Shown: positions 42,107 through 51,102, counted from the stretch's first letter. The stretch is DNA of 64,000 nt from Dryocola sp036489025 (GCA_036489025.1 DASXGN010000035.1:124001-188000), one strand, 5' to 3'. Notes: a model not told the origin generated them from the sequence alone. Translations and numbers: made by a program.

Positions 42107-44149
42107 TCAGTCCTTGATGCCGTAATGGGCCAGCATCGCGTCCAACTGCGGTTCGCGGCCGCGGAAGCGCTTGAACAGCTCCATTGGCTCTTCGGAGCCG
42201 CCGCGGGTCAGGATGTTATCAAGGAACGACTGTCCAGTTTCGCGGTTGAATATCCCTTCTTCTTCGAAGCGGGAGAAGGCGTCTGCCGCCAACACGTCGG
42301 CCCACAGGTAGCTGTAGTAGCCCGCCGCATAGCCGCCGGCAAAGATATGGCTGAAGGCGTGCGGGAATCGGCCCCACTTCGGTCCCGGCACCACGGCAAC
42401 CTGCTTCTTGATCTCCGCCAGCGTTTCAAGCACTTTCGCCCCCTGCTGCGGGTTAAACTCAGCGTGCAGACGGAAGTCGAACAGGCCGAACTCCAGCTGG
42501 CGCAGGATAAACAGCGCGGCCTGGTAGTTCTTGGCGGCAAGCATTTTTTCCAGCAGCTCTTTTGGCAGCGGCTCGCCGGTTTCGAAATGACCGGAGATAA
42601 ACGCCAGCGCGTCCGGCTCCCAGCACCAGTTTTCCATAAACTGGCTCGGCAGTTCGACCGCATCCCACGGCACGCCGTTGATGCCGGAGACGCCCGCCGT
42701 TTCGACTTTGGTGAGCATGTGATGCAGGCCGTGGCCGAACTCGTGGAACAGGGTGATCACTTCATCGTGGGTAAACAGCGCGGGTTTGCCGTTCACCGGA
42801 CGGTTAAAGTTACAGGTCAGGTAGGCAACCGGCTTTTGCAGCGAACCGTCAGCTTTGCGCATCTGGCCCACGCAGTCGTCCATCCACGCCCCGCCGCGCT
42901 TGTTCTCACGCGCGTAGAGATCGAGGTAGAAGCTGCCGCGCAGTTCATCTTTATCGTCGTACAGCTCAAAGAAACGCACGTCCTGATGCCAGACGTCGAT
43001 GTCTTTGCGCTCTTTGGCAGTGATGCCATAAATGCGTTTTACGACTTCAAACAGTCCGTTTACGGCGCGGCTTTCCGGGAAGTAAGGGCGCAGCTGCTCA
43101 TCGCTGATGCTGTACAGATGCTGCTTCTGTTTTTCACTGTAGTAAGTGATATCCCACGGTTCCATCTCTTCGACGGCGAACTCTTTTTTGGCAAACGCGC
43201 GCAGCTGTGACAGCTCAGCTTCACCCTGCGGACGAGCACGCTTAGCGAGGTCGGTTAAGAACTCCAGCACCTGCTGCGGATTTTCTGCCATTTTGGTGGC
43301 GAGAGATTTTTCCGCGTAGTTGCCGAAGCCCAGCAGCTCCGCCAGCTCGTGGCGCAACGCGAGGATTTCTTCCATTACCGGCGTGTTATCCCACTTACCG
43401 GCGTTCGGCCCCTGATCCGAGGCGCGGGTCGCGTACGCGCGGTACATCTCTTCGCGCAGCTCGCGGTTATCGCAGTAGGTCAGCACCGGCAGGTAGCTTG
43501 GAATATCCAGCGTCAGCAGCCAGCCGTCCTGCTCTTTGGCTTCAGCCTGCGCGCGGGCCGCCGCCAGAGCGCTTTCCGGCATGCCTGACAGCTGCGCTTC
43601 GTCGGTAATCAGCTTTGACCAGCCCATGGTCGCATCAAGCACGTTGTTGCTGTAGGTCGAGCCCAGTTCGGACAGGCGCGCGGCGATTTCACCGTAGCGC
43701 TTTTGCTTTTCCGCCGGCAGGCCAATCCCTGACAGCTCAAAGTCACGCAGGGCATTATCTACGGCTTTCTTCTCCGCCACGCTCAAATCTGCATAGTTCG
43801 CGCCGTCGCGCAGATCGCGGTAGGCCTGATACAGGCCTTCGTGCTGGCCAACCCAGGTGCTGTATTCGGACAGCAGCGGCAGCGTTTGCTCATAGGCTTC
43901 GCGTAATTCCGGGCTGTTTTGCACGGAGTTCAGATGGCTGACCGGAGAGAACACGCGGCCAAGACGATCGTCGACTTCCGCCAGCGGCTGGCAAAGATTA
44001 TCCCAGGTGTAAGGTGCGCCCTGCGCCACTACGCTTTCGACTATTGCCCGGCAGTCATCCAGCGCCTGCTGAACGGCAGGCACAACATGTTCAGGTTTAA
44101 GCGTGGAGAAAGGAGGCAGTTCGAAAGGGGTCAATAATGGGTTGGTCAT
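42107..44149 (-). CDS. prlC: Oligopeptidase A
   Basis: Cytosolic M3-family zinc metallopeptidase that degrades short peptides and cleaved signal peptides; 680 residues, same as E. coli. Zinc motif LFHEFGHGLHHML around residue 470, with the second Glu further on in WDAVELPSQFMENWCWE. N-terminus MTNPLLTPFELPPFSTLKPEHV. The heat-shock promoter lies at 44213-44240. In E. coli, prlC is directly next to divergent rlmJ; here 7.9 kb separates them. Confidence 0.97.
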   Translation of the reverse strand: MTNPLLTPFELPPFSTLKPEHVVPAVQQALDDCRAIVESVVAQGAPYTWDNLCQPLAEVDDRLGRVFSPVSHLNSVQNSPELREAYEQTLPLLSEYSTWVGQHEGLYQAYRDLRDGANYADLSVAEKKAVDNALRDFELSGIGLPAEKQKRYGEIAARLSELGSTYSNNVLDATMGWSKLITDEAQLSGMPESALAAARAQAEAKEQDGWLLTLDIPSYLPVLTYCDNRELREEMYRAYATRASDQGPNAGKWDNTPVMEEILALRHELAELLGFGNYAEKSLATKMAENPQQVLEFLTDLAKRARPQGEAELSQLRAFAKKEFAVEEMEPWDITYYSEKQKQHLYSISDEQLRPYFPESRAVNGLFEVVKRIYGITAKERKDIDVWHQDVRFFELYDDKDELRGSFYLDLYARENKRGGAWMDDCVGQMRKADGSLQKPVAYLTCNFNRPVNGKPALFTHDEVITLFHEFGHGLHHMLTKVETAGVSGINGVPWDAVELPSQFMENWCWEPDALAFISGHFETGEPLPKELLEKMLAAKNYQAALFILRQLEFGLFDFRLHAEFNPQQGAKVLETLAEIKKQVAVVPGPKWGRFPHAFSHIFAGGYAAGYYSYLWADVLAADAFSRFEEEGIFNRETGQSFLDNILTRGGSEEPMELFKRFRGREPQLDAMLAHYGIKD

Positions 44150-44212
44150 AAGCGCGATTCCTGATATCCGTTAAGTGAAGCGCTCCGCGGCGCTGCTAAG
44201 GCAATCTCTCTA

Positions 44213-44240
44213 ACATGAGGCTTAGTGTAGTTAATTTCAA
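44213..44240 (-). promoter_or_regulatory. Sigma-32 heat-shock promoter of prlC
   Basis: On the minus strand: -35 TTGAAA (44235-44240), 14-bp spacer, -10 CCTCATGT (44213-44220), against the consensus TTGAAA-N(11-16)-CCCCATNT: one mismatch. It is about 60 bp before the prlC start. prlC is a known sigma-32 gene in E. coli. Confidence 0.75.
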
Positions 44241-44260
44241 TGGTGGGAGGGAGGAGTAAA

Positions 44261-44283
44261 GGGCGCGTTATGCAAACGCGCCC
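44261..44283 (-). terminator. Hairpin after the 494-residue gene
   Basis: GGGCGCGTT / AACGCGCCC with a five-base loop, 16 bp past the stop of the 494-residue gene and just upstream of the prlC promoter. The following TTTACTCC is only a weak T-run. It probably insulates prlC from the island operon. Confidence 0.6.
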
Positions 44284-44298
44284 TTGGGTCAGGCGGGA

Positions 44299-45783
44299 TT
44301 AACGCTCGCTCATCGCAAAGCGAGCGTGTCGGTAAATCGCCGGAGCCTCAAAGCTGCTGCCGCGCATCCGCAGGGCATAATTGACCAGCGCATTGTTCAG
44401 CATATACAGCCTGCCGTCGTTTTCATCTTTGACCGGTGCGCAGTTGTCTATCACCCACTGGAGGGCCGATTTCCCTTCGTACAGCGCCGTCGGGCACAGC
44501 AGTTTGTCTGCGCAGCCCATTTCCCCCAGCATCGTCAGCGAATAGCTCAGCGGATACGGGCGGTTCACCTCATCTTCCGCAGTGCAGTTCATATGGAAGA
44601 ACGCATCCGCGGCGCGCTCGGTGATGGCGCTATCGATCAGATCGCGACGGCCCGTCAACATCGCGGTTTCCATAATGTAGGCGTAGGAAATTCCGTGCAG
44701 GAAGTAGTTCTGGCTAGGGGTAATGGTGGCGGTTTGCTGTACCAGCTCCTCGATCAGCTCCACAATTTCAATATAGTTTTCCTGCGCCAGACCGAGGTTA
44801 TACAGGGCGATAATGTAATAGAGCCCCATGTGGGTTCTTTCCACCGGCGTAATGGTGCTTATCAGCTCTTTCACCTCGGCTATCCTGTCTTTTTGCCAGA
44901 AAAGATAGTCTTTGTTGCCGGTCAGGGCGATGGCGTTGAGCATGGTGAGCAGCGGATAGACTTTCACAAAAGCCATCGACATTGGCTGCGGGAAAGCAGG
45001 ATGCAGATTCAGCTCGTCGGCCCGGTCCATATAGCTCAGGGTTTCACGCAGGTAATCCCGGCCCGTGGATGAGATAAAGCCCTGATAGCCTAACAGCGCT
45101 ATCACAGAAAATAGCATCGCACCGCCGCGCCCGCGGAAGAACGGTGAAGGGATTTTATCCAGCGTATTCAGGGCGTCGAGAATATAGTTGTGCTCATCGG
45201 TAACCAGCTGTTCATGCCGGTGGAGCAGGCCAACCGAAAGCAGCACGGAAGTGTAAGCCGAGAGTTTTTCATAGTCGCCGTGGCGGCCCGCGTTTTCATC
45301 CTTAATCTGGTTTGGCTTAATTTTATCCAGCGACTGGAACAGCAGCGAAATAATATCCACCTGGCGCAGAAGCAGATCTTCGATATGCAGCTTGGCCGCC
45401 ACGTCCACCAGGATTGTCATCTGCATAATCCGACGATACGGGTTGGGCTCATCCTGAATAACGAAGAGGATATTTTTTATATAGGTCATGATATAGCCTT
45501 CCGAAAGCGTCGATTTCGGAGCGGCCAGTAATAAAATTAAGTCGCAAAGCAAGGAAGAAGCGTTCACGTAGCCGTTGGAGAAATTCGTTTTCTCTTTCAA
45601 ATAATCAAAGGCTTCCTGAATCCATAAAGAAACGGATTCATCATATTCGCAGGTGTGCTGCCCCAGACCGAGGCCGCGAACCACCCGGCTCCACGGCGTG
45701 GCAATTACCCGGGTTTCATTGCTTAATAATTTCAGTGACGCTAATAACTCATTTCGCTGCTGGGATTGATTGACGTTTTGCAT
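44299..45783 (-). CDS. Unknown all-helical 494-residue protein, partner of the acyltransferase-kinase fusion
   Basis: I do not recognise a named family. No signal peptide or membrane segment. The sequence is helical throughout, with evenly spaced amphipathic helix pairs (such as MQMTILVDVAAKLHIEDLLLRQ and LHGISYAYIMETAMLTGRRDL), a Gly-rich FFRGRGGAMLFSVIALLGYQGF around residues 215-236, and conserved-looking aromatic/acidic patches. This suggests an alpha/alpha toroid or helical-repeat fold, as in terpenoid-cyclase-like or lanthipeptide-cyclase-like proteins; that is inference. Its ATG comes three bases after the stop of the 1239-residue gene (TAAATTATG), so the two are translationally coupled and probably act together. 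Absent from E. coli at this place. Confidence 0.75.
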   Translation of the reverse strand: MQNVNQSQQRNELLASLKLLSNETRVIATPWSRVVRGLGLGQHTCEYDESVSLWIQEAFDYLKEKTNFSNGYVNASSLLCDLILLLAAPKSTLSEGYIMTYIKNILFVIQDEPNPYRRIMQMTILVDVAAKLHIEDLLLRQVDIISLLFQSLDKIKPNQIKDENAGRHGDYEKLSAYTSVLLSVGLLHRHEQLVTDEHNYILDALNTLDKIPSPFFRGRGGAMLFSVIALLGYQGFISSTGRDYLRETLSYMDRADELNLHPAFPQPMSMAFVKVYPLLTMLNAIALTGNKDYLFWQKDRIAEVKELISTITPVERTHMGLYYIIALYNLGLAQENYIEIVELIEELVQQTATITPSQNYFLHGISYAYIMETAMLTGRRDLIDSAITERAADAFFHMNCTAEDEVNRPYPLSYSLTMLGEMGCADKLLCPTALYEGKSALQWVIDNCAPVKDENDGRLYMLNNALVNYALRMRGSSFEAPAIYRHARFAMSER

Positions 45784-45786
45784 AAT

Positions 45787-48700
45787 TTACATCGCCTCGG
45801 CTGCCATATGTTTTAACGCGGGAACCTGCAGACCTAAAAACTCGCTGCGTTTACCCTCAAGCATTTCCAGTGCCCAGTTGAGCCACTTAATGCCTTCGCA
45901 ATAAATGGCCACCGGCCGACGCTGAGAGTGGTAATTGTCGATTAATGTGCCGTCCATTTCGGAAATAAAATGGAAAGGCGGCATGGCGGTAAAATGCGTG
46001 CCCATCATAAAGACAAAGCGAATAAGCCAGAACGGGTCTTCTTTCAGGTAAGGTGAGTCGGGATTTTCCAGGTCATAAACGCTGTTCATAACCTGCGAGA
46101 AATAAGCTTCCATACCGCCGAGCGAGCTCACTTCGCGCATGCTGAGCCTGCGGGCCGTCGCGTCCACCACTTTGTAGGCCTTCTGATACGGGTTGCCCTG
46201 CACAAAGTTCACCCGGACGTGCGGCGTCGGGGAGTCGTCAAACGACATGCTTAGCTCAAACAGCTCGTTGTGCAGCTCATCGTAGTGGCCGATGGCGTTG
46301 TGCCACGGCTTGTTATCGTACATATAGTCGTCGCGGCAGCTGGCCCCTTCGCTGTTGTAGCCAATCGCCCGCGGGTCGAGGAAACGAATTTCCATCGCAG
46401 CGGCAGTTATGGCCTGCAAAGCTTTTTCAATTTCAGCTTCGCTGCTCTGGGCCGTAATGGCGTGGTGCGCGGCGAGCAAAGGCGCGATATTGCCAATCTT
46501 GATGTTCTCAGTGTTGGTATCGCCCATCACCAGCGAGTGATACTGAGGTTCCAGAACCTGGCAGTATTCGGGCCGCGAGCGAAACGCCGCCAGCAGCCCC
46601 TTCACGTTCAGGTAGCTCACGCCGTTAATGACAATTTTGTCCGCGTTAAGCAAAGAAGAATTAAACGTCTGCGGGGCCGTCTTCTTACAAAGCTCGAGAC
46701 GGTCTTCAATCTTTTTAAAATATGACAATTCCAGGGTATTGCCCGGGGCCGGTACTTTATTCACGGAATGGACGTTATCGCGCAGGAAAATCATTATCTG
46801 CTCGTAGATTTTCGCCACTACCCGCGCCGACGGCTGGTATTTCATCACGAACTGGCCAACTTCTTCGCCCGGCACGTAGCTCATCTCGTAGATCACCTCT
46901 TTGCAGGTGGTTTTCCCCACGCGATGCTGGCTTGCCGGAGTCGGAATATCACGCTTAATAACTTCATAAACGCGAGGGAAGTAAGGCTGAACCGCAGGTG
47001 GCAGAGCGCGTAAATAATCCACTTGCTTAGCGGCCTTGGCGAAAGGTGGCAGCATCACGCCTTTGCCGTTGGCGTTCCATTTGGCGGCGGTGAGCGCCTC
47101 GCTCAGTATTTTACGCACGACAATTTCTTTGCTGTCGTCACGCAGGATAAACATGGTCATCGACTCGCTGCCGCCGTTGCAGAACTGCAAAATATCCTCG
47201 CCCTGATTAACGTAGGAGTTAATCGTGCTGCACAGCAGGCGTCTTCTCAGCGCGTAATTGAGCACCTTTTCATTGTCGTCGGTGATGTTGGAGGTGGAGA
47301 AAAGCTCCAGGTTATCCAGCGCGAGGTTGCTGCCCTTCTGCCACACGTCTGAAAGCGCAACGACCGAGGTCGTTTCCGTGTGATAGCCCTCGTTGATGAC
47401 GCGGCGGGCATCCAGGGCTTCCCCCAAGGAAAGCACATTGAGGTTACAGTTGAGATTGATGCTGAATTTGTCAGAACCCTGCTCGTCGAGCATGATCTTA
47501 TAGGTCACGTCCGCCAGGTCTTTTCTTGCCTGAACCGGCGTACCGGAAAGGGAAAGCACCGGTACGGACGCCTTTTCCAGCGTGCTGACAAATTCGGTCA
47601 CCAGCTGCCATGCAGAGGGCTGAGAGCCGCCCGGCGTGTAATATTGCAGCGCAAAGTCCAGCACGTTGCCAAGCGTTGCCGCCCCGGAAACCACCAGGGA
47701 TACCAGCCAGCCCAGCACGTCGGTGGCGCCGAGGTAATAATTGTCATTATGGACAATAGATGGACGCAGCTTTTTAATCAGCTCCATCATGATGACCTGA
47801 TGCAAAATGCGGCTCAGGGCCATAATGCCGGTGGTCGGCTTTTGCTGGCGGTTATATAAGAAGCTGTCGAGCAGGTGCTGGATGGACAGACGCTCGCGAA
47901 TAGTCTCTTTGATGCACAGCGGGAGGTCCGCGGTTTCAAAGTCGTACAGGCTTGAGAACACATCGTGGTTGCTCATGCTGTCCAACCCGGAAAAATACAC
48001 CACCGTGTTTTCAGGATGCTGAATATTGTCCGTGGTCTTGTAATAAACGCTTCCCTCACGGGACAACACCTTCAGCTCGGCGTACACCGTGGCGGTGTGC
48101 TTCCCTTCCCCGGCTAAATCCCGTTTGAGCCTTGCAGAGAGCACCAGCTCGCCGCTATCCAGATCGATAAACTCCTTATAGCGGTAGGTATTCTTGAACA
48201 CGCGTTCCATGTTCGAATAATAGAGGTTATTTTTGATCGCCGGATTTTCAATCTTCGCCTTAATTAACTGAATGATTTTGTTATACATCATGTCGTTAGC
48301 GAAGACTTTGCTTTGCGCCAGGCGGAAGATTTCCCGCAGCGCGTTGAACAGCAGTTCGTTGTCGTTCTGGTTGGCGATAGCCCCGGAGACAACGCAGGCG
48401 TCGAGAATTTCCGCGGTTTCTTTCTGCGAGCCGGAATAGGCGAAGAACGGCGTGCGCATATCGTTATCCGCCATCAGCCTGACGGATTTTTCACCTGGGC
48501 CAAACTCAATGACGTAATCCGCCTTCATTTTGTCGGCAATCTGGCAGGTGCACTGGGAGCTCATCACTTCGTCAACGATCGCCAACACGCCGTGCTTAAT
48601 TTCTTCCGCCGTGGTCAGCGTGCCGGCACCGTTATTGGAAATAACAGCGGTATGCGGCGTATGGAAAACAATATGGTTCTTCACCATAAACTGTTCAAAC

Positions 48701-49506
48701 ACGCAGCGCAGGCTGCTGAGGTGCTTCGAATGCGTTAAGAAACGAGTCGGCGGCTTAAGCTGAATGAGTTTAATCTGCGGGTAGTTTTTTAAAAATAATT
48801 CAAAAATAGGTTTAATACTGGCCCGAATGTAAATATTTACCTGCGTCTGGCTGTAATATTTATGGACGCAAACATCCGCGCAGTCGAAATGGTTGCCGAT
48901 AGCATCCAGAGTTTCATTTAATTCAGAGTATTTTCCAGAAATTGCTGAAACGTAATAAGGCTCCTCAATCAGCACCCGGGCTCTTAACTCCGCCGGATAA
49001 TAATCCAGCACCGACTGGCTATAGGCATCGTAGTGATTCTTCTCAGAGGCCAGAAGAATAAGCGGAGTAAAGAACTGGGCGATTTTTGCGCCGTCAGCAT
49101 AGCTTAATGAACCGCTGGCGACGGCAGCAGTAATCATCCCGAAGCTTTCGCCGGTGTAAGCCTGCACCTGCATCGCCAGATTCCTTTCGCCGGCGCGGGA
49201 GCGTAAGTTTGCTTCCAGCGCCAGGCTGTGAACCAGCATGGCAGCGCCGATAAATCCCTGCAGCTCCATGCGGTGCGGTGGATAATTGCTTTCATTCAGG
49301 ATAAGTCTTTCCGGTGACTCCGGGAAACCTAATGCCGTGGCGGCATCTGAATAAATCTTTTTAACTAAACGCGATCCATTTATTAATAAGTCATCATCCA
49401 GATTTTGATAAGCCTGGCGGCTTCCCAGCCCAGGGAAGAAACCAATAATATTATTGCTGTGCATTGCTTCGTTTTCAATGCATCCCATTGATATGTTATT
49501 TACCAT
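45787..49506 (-). CDS. Acyltransferase - pseudo-acyltransferase - phosphotransferase-like fusion protein
   Basis: 1239 residues. Residues about 18-375 are a FabD-type acyltransferase: FFPGLGSR start, nucleophile elbow G119-E-S121-F-G, His259 in FLTHSKH, Gln318 and the EFGPGEKS motif. FabD Arg117, which binds the malonyl carboxylate, aligns with Phe146, so a non-malonyl acyl donor is likely. Residues about 500-660 repeat the start of this fold (VVYFSGLDSMS, then T-D-V597-L-G in place of G-H-S-L-G), without a catalytic Ser. Residues about 755-1085 resemble aminoglycoside phosphotransferases: Lys799 in VVRKIL, catalytic loop GD996TNTEN1001, metal-site FLD1044PR. The tail 1086-1239 is unassigned. 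AGAAGGG precedes the start by about nine bases; an ATG at codon 15 is an alternative. Confidence 0.8.
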   Translation of the reverse strand: MVNNISMGCIENEAMHSNNIIGFFPGLGSRQAYQNLDDDLLINGSRLVKKIYSDAATALGFPESPERLILNESNYPPHRMELQGFIGAAMLVHSLALEANLRSRAGERNLAMQVQAYTGESFGMITAAVASGSLSYADGAKIAQFFTPLILLASEKNHYDAYSQSVLDYYPAELRARVLIEEPYYVSAISGKYSELNETLDAIGNHFDCADVCVHKYYSQTQVNIYIRASIKPIFELFLKNYPQIKLIQLKPPTRFLTHSKHLSSLRCVFEQFMVKNHIVFHTPHTAVISNNGAGTLTTAEEIKHGVLAIVDEVMSSQCTCQIADKMKADYVIEFGPGEKSVRLMADNDMRTPFFAYSGSQKETAEILDACVVSGAIANQNDNELLFNALREIFRLAQSKVFANDMMYNKIIQLIKAKIENPAIKNNLYYSNMERVFKNTYRYKEFIDLDSGELVLSARLKRDLAGEGKHTATVYAELKVLSREGSVYYKTTDNIQHPENTVVYFSGLDSMSNHDVFSSLYDFETADLPLCIKETIRERLSIQHLLDSFLYNRQQKPTTGIMALSRILHQVIMMELIKKLRPSIVHNDNYYLGATDVLGWLVSLVVSGAATLGNVLDFALQYYTPGGSQPSAWQLVTEFVSTLEKASVPVLSLSGTPVQARKDLADVTYKIMLDEQGSDKFSINLNCNLNVLSLGEALDARRVINEGYHTETTSVVALSDVWQKGSNLALDNLELFSTSNITDDNEKVLNYALRRRLLCSTINSYVNQGEDILQFCNGGSESMTMFILRDDSKEIVVRKILSEALTAAKWNANGKGVMLPPFAKAAKQVDYLRALPPAVQPYFPRVYEVIKRDIPTPASQHRVGKTTCKEVIYEMSYVPGEEVGQFVMKYQPSARVVAKIYEQIMIFLRDNVHSVNKVPAPGNTLELSYFKKIEDRLELCKKTAPQTFNSSLLNADKIVINGVSYLNVKGLLAAFRSRPEYCQVLEPQYHSLVMGDTNTENIKIGNIAPLLAAHHAITAQSSEAEIEKALQAITAAAMEIRFLDPRAIGYNSEGASCRDDYMYDNKPWHNAIGHYDELHNELFELSMSFDDSPTPHVRVNFVQGNPYQKAYKVVDATARRLSMREVSSLGGMEAYFSQVMNSVYDLENPDSPYLKEDPFWLIRFVFMMGTHFTAMPPFHFISEMDGTLIDNYHSQRRPVAIYCEGIKWLNWALEMLEGKRSEFLGLQVPALKHMAAEAM

Positions 49507-49571
49507 TTCTTAAAGCCCTTCTTAAAATATTATCTGAGCTATGGATGTTAAATGCGGCGCGAGCGTGGGGA

Positions 49572-49599
49572 AATACGGCCTGAATTAACCGGCCGTATT
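49572..49599 (-). terminator. Hairpin after the MFS gene
   Basis: AATACGGCC / GGCCGTATT with a ten-base loop, about 60 bp past the MFS stop. On the minus strand only a short TTTCCCC follows, so it may be a partial terminator. Bases 49507-49571 must then hold the promoter of the fusion gene, if it has its own. Confidence 0.55.
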
Positions 49600-49658
49600 C
49601 CTTCGTAACGAATGCTTGCTAATATCAAAACATGCAGAAAAGAGGGTCGGGAAAAACG

Positions 49659-50834
49659 TTATCCCTGCGCTTTAGCTTTGCTGGTTTGGGCTGAAGCAAC
49701 TGTTTTGATGCTGCCGGAGAGGAGCACGATAAAGGCGAACAGCGACAGTCCCGCGCCCACCCACAGGGGGGAAACAAAACCGTAGCCGCTTTGCAGCGCC
49801 ATACCGCCCAGCCATGCGCCGAGCGCATTGCCGATGTTGAAGGCGGCGATATTGGCACCCGATGCCACGTTTGGCGCATCGCTTGCGTGGCTCATAATGC
49901 GCAGCTGCAGGCCCGGTGCGGTCGCCAGACCTACGCCGCCCATCAACAGCAGTGAAATCACGGTCATGATTTGGCTTTCGGCAGTCAGAGCAAAGACGGC
50001 CAGCACAACGGTGAGCAGCAGTAAAATGGTCCCGAGAGATTTATTCAGGGATTTATCTGCGGCTTTACCACCGTAAATATTACCGATGAAGGTCCCGACG
50101 CCGAACAGCACCAGCAGCCACGGAACGGTGGAGGTCGCAAACTTAGAGACTTCGGTTAACGTGAAGGCAATATAGGTGAAGCCGCCGATAACACCGCCGA
50201 AAGACAGCACGCTCACCAGGGCAGAAATCCAGACCTGCGGACGGCGGAAGACGCCAAATTCACGTGCCAGATTGGTTTTAGTATCGGCCTGAATCACCGG
50301 CACCAGCGCACGAACGCCAACCATGGTGATCACACCGATCACGGCTAGCGCCCAGAATGTCGAACGCCATCCCATTTCTAAGCCCAGGAAGGTGCCCAGC
50401 GGCACGCCGACAATATTAGATACGGTCAAGCCGGCAAACATTAAAGATATCGCGCCCGCTTTTTTATTCGCGGCCACCATATCTGAGGCGACCACCGCCC
50501 CTACGCTAAAGAATGCGCCATGACACAGCGCGGCAATAATGCGCCCGGCTAATAAAGTGTCGTAGCTGGTAGAAAGCGCAGAAATCAGGTTCCCGGCAAT
50601 AAACAGGCCTAACAGCAGCAGCAGCGTTAAACGGCGCTCCATACGAATCATTAATGCCGTCAGGCCAACGGCGCCGATAGCAACGCTTAACGCATAACCC
50701 GAGACAAGATAACCGGCAACCTGTTCGGTGACATGGAATTCAGCGGCAATTTGAGGCAGCAGACCGACAATACCAAATTCTGTCAGACCGATCCCAAATG
50801 CTCCCAGCGCTAAGGCTAAAAGTCCAATTGGCAT
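49659..50834 (-). CDS. MFS efflux transporter, DHA1 family (AraJ/YdhP-like)
   Basis: 391 residues, 12 predicted membrane segments, drug:H+ antiporter-1 type. Starts MPIGLLALALGAFGIGLTEFGIVGLLPQIA, very like YdhP-type exporters, with conserved AALCHGAFFSVGAVVASDMV and GLTVSNIVGVPLGTFLG blocks. It is transcribed in the same direction as the fusion gene, with a hairpin between, and divergently from a LysR gene that probably controls it. It could export a product of the island or be an unrelated drug exporter. Confidence 0.9.
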   Translation of the reverse strand: MPIGLLALALGAFGIGLTEFGIVGLLPQIAAEFHVTEQVAGYLVSGYALSVAIGAVGLTALMIRMERRLTLLLLLGLFIAGNLISALSTSYDTLLAGRIIAALCHGAFFSVGAVVASDMVAANKKAGAISLMFAGLTVSNIVGVPLGTFLGLEMGWRSTFWALAVIGVITMVGVRALVPVIQADTKTNLAREFGVFRRPQVWISALVSVLSFGGVIGGFTYIAFTLTEVSKFATSTVPWLLVLFGVGTFIGNIYGGKAADKSLNKSLGTILLLLTVVLAVFALTAESQIMTVISLLLMGGVGLATAPGLQLRIMSHASDAPNVASGANIAAFNIGNALGAWLGGMALQSGYGFVSPLWVGAGLSLFAFIVLLSGSIKTVASAQTSKAKAQG

Positions 50835-50902
50835 TTACTACTCCTGTTCATTTTGAGAAAATTTAATTAATCAAAGCTTTTATTCTGTCGATAAAAAGCC
50901 GT

Positions 50903-50925
50903 TTATTTCTTCAATAAAGAAATAA
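50903..50925. promoter_or_regulatory. Inverted repeat between MFS and LysR genes, candidate operator
   Basis: TTATTTCTT (50903-50911), spacer CAATA, AAGAAATAA (50917-50925): perfect 9-bp arms, about 70-90 bp before the MFS start in the divergent promoter region. The position suits a LysR-type binding site, though it lacks the classical T-N11-A spacing and could also be part of an AT-rich promoter. Confidence 0.45.
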
Positions 50926-51102
50926 TAACGATTCATCTCCACGAAAAATAAGCGTCGGGGGGTGTGTAAAAATATATTCTTTTGCGTCTTTTTTAAGCCA
51001 TACTGGCTGCAAGTTAAGTCTTTTCACGCGGACTCGTTTGAATGGATGTTACGAAGGTGTAATCTGTAATTGAAATGATTTTGCGCTATACCAGGTATTA
51101 CT

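Noticed and set aside
44299..49506. Reading the island as a polyketide synthase or malonate-utilisation cluster
   Set aside because: There is an acyltransferase fold but no ketosynthase, carrier protein or decarboxylase, and the malonate-binding Arg is absent.
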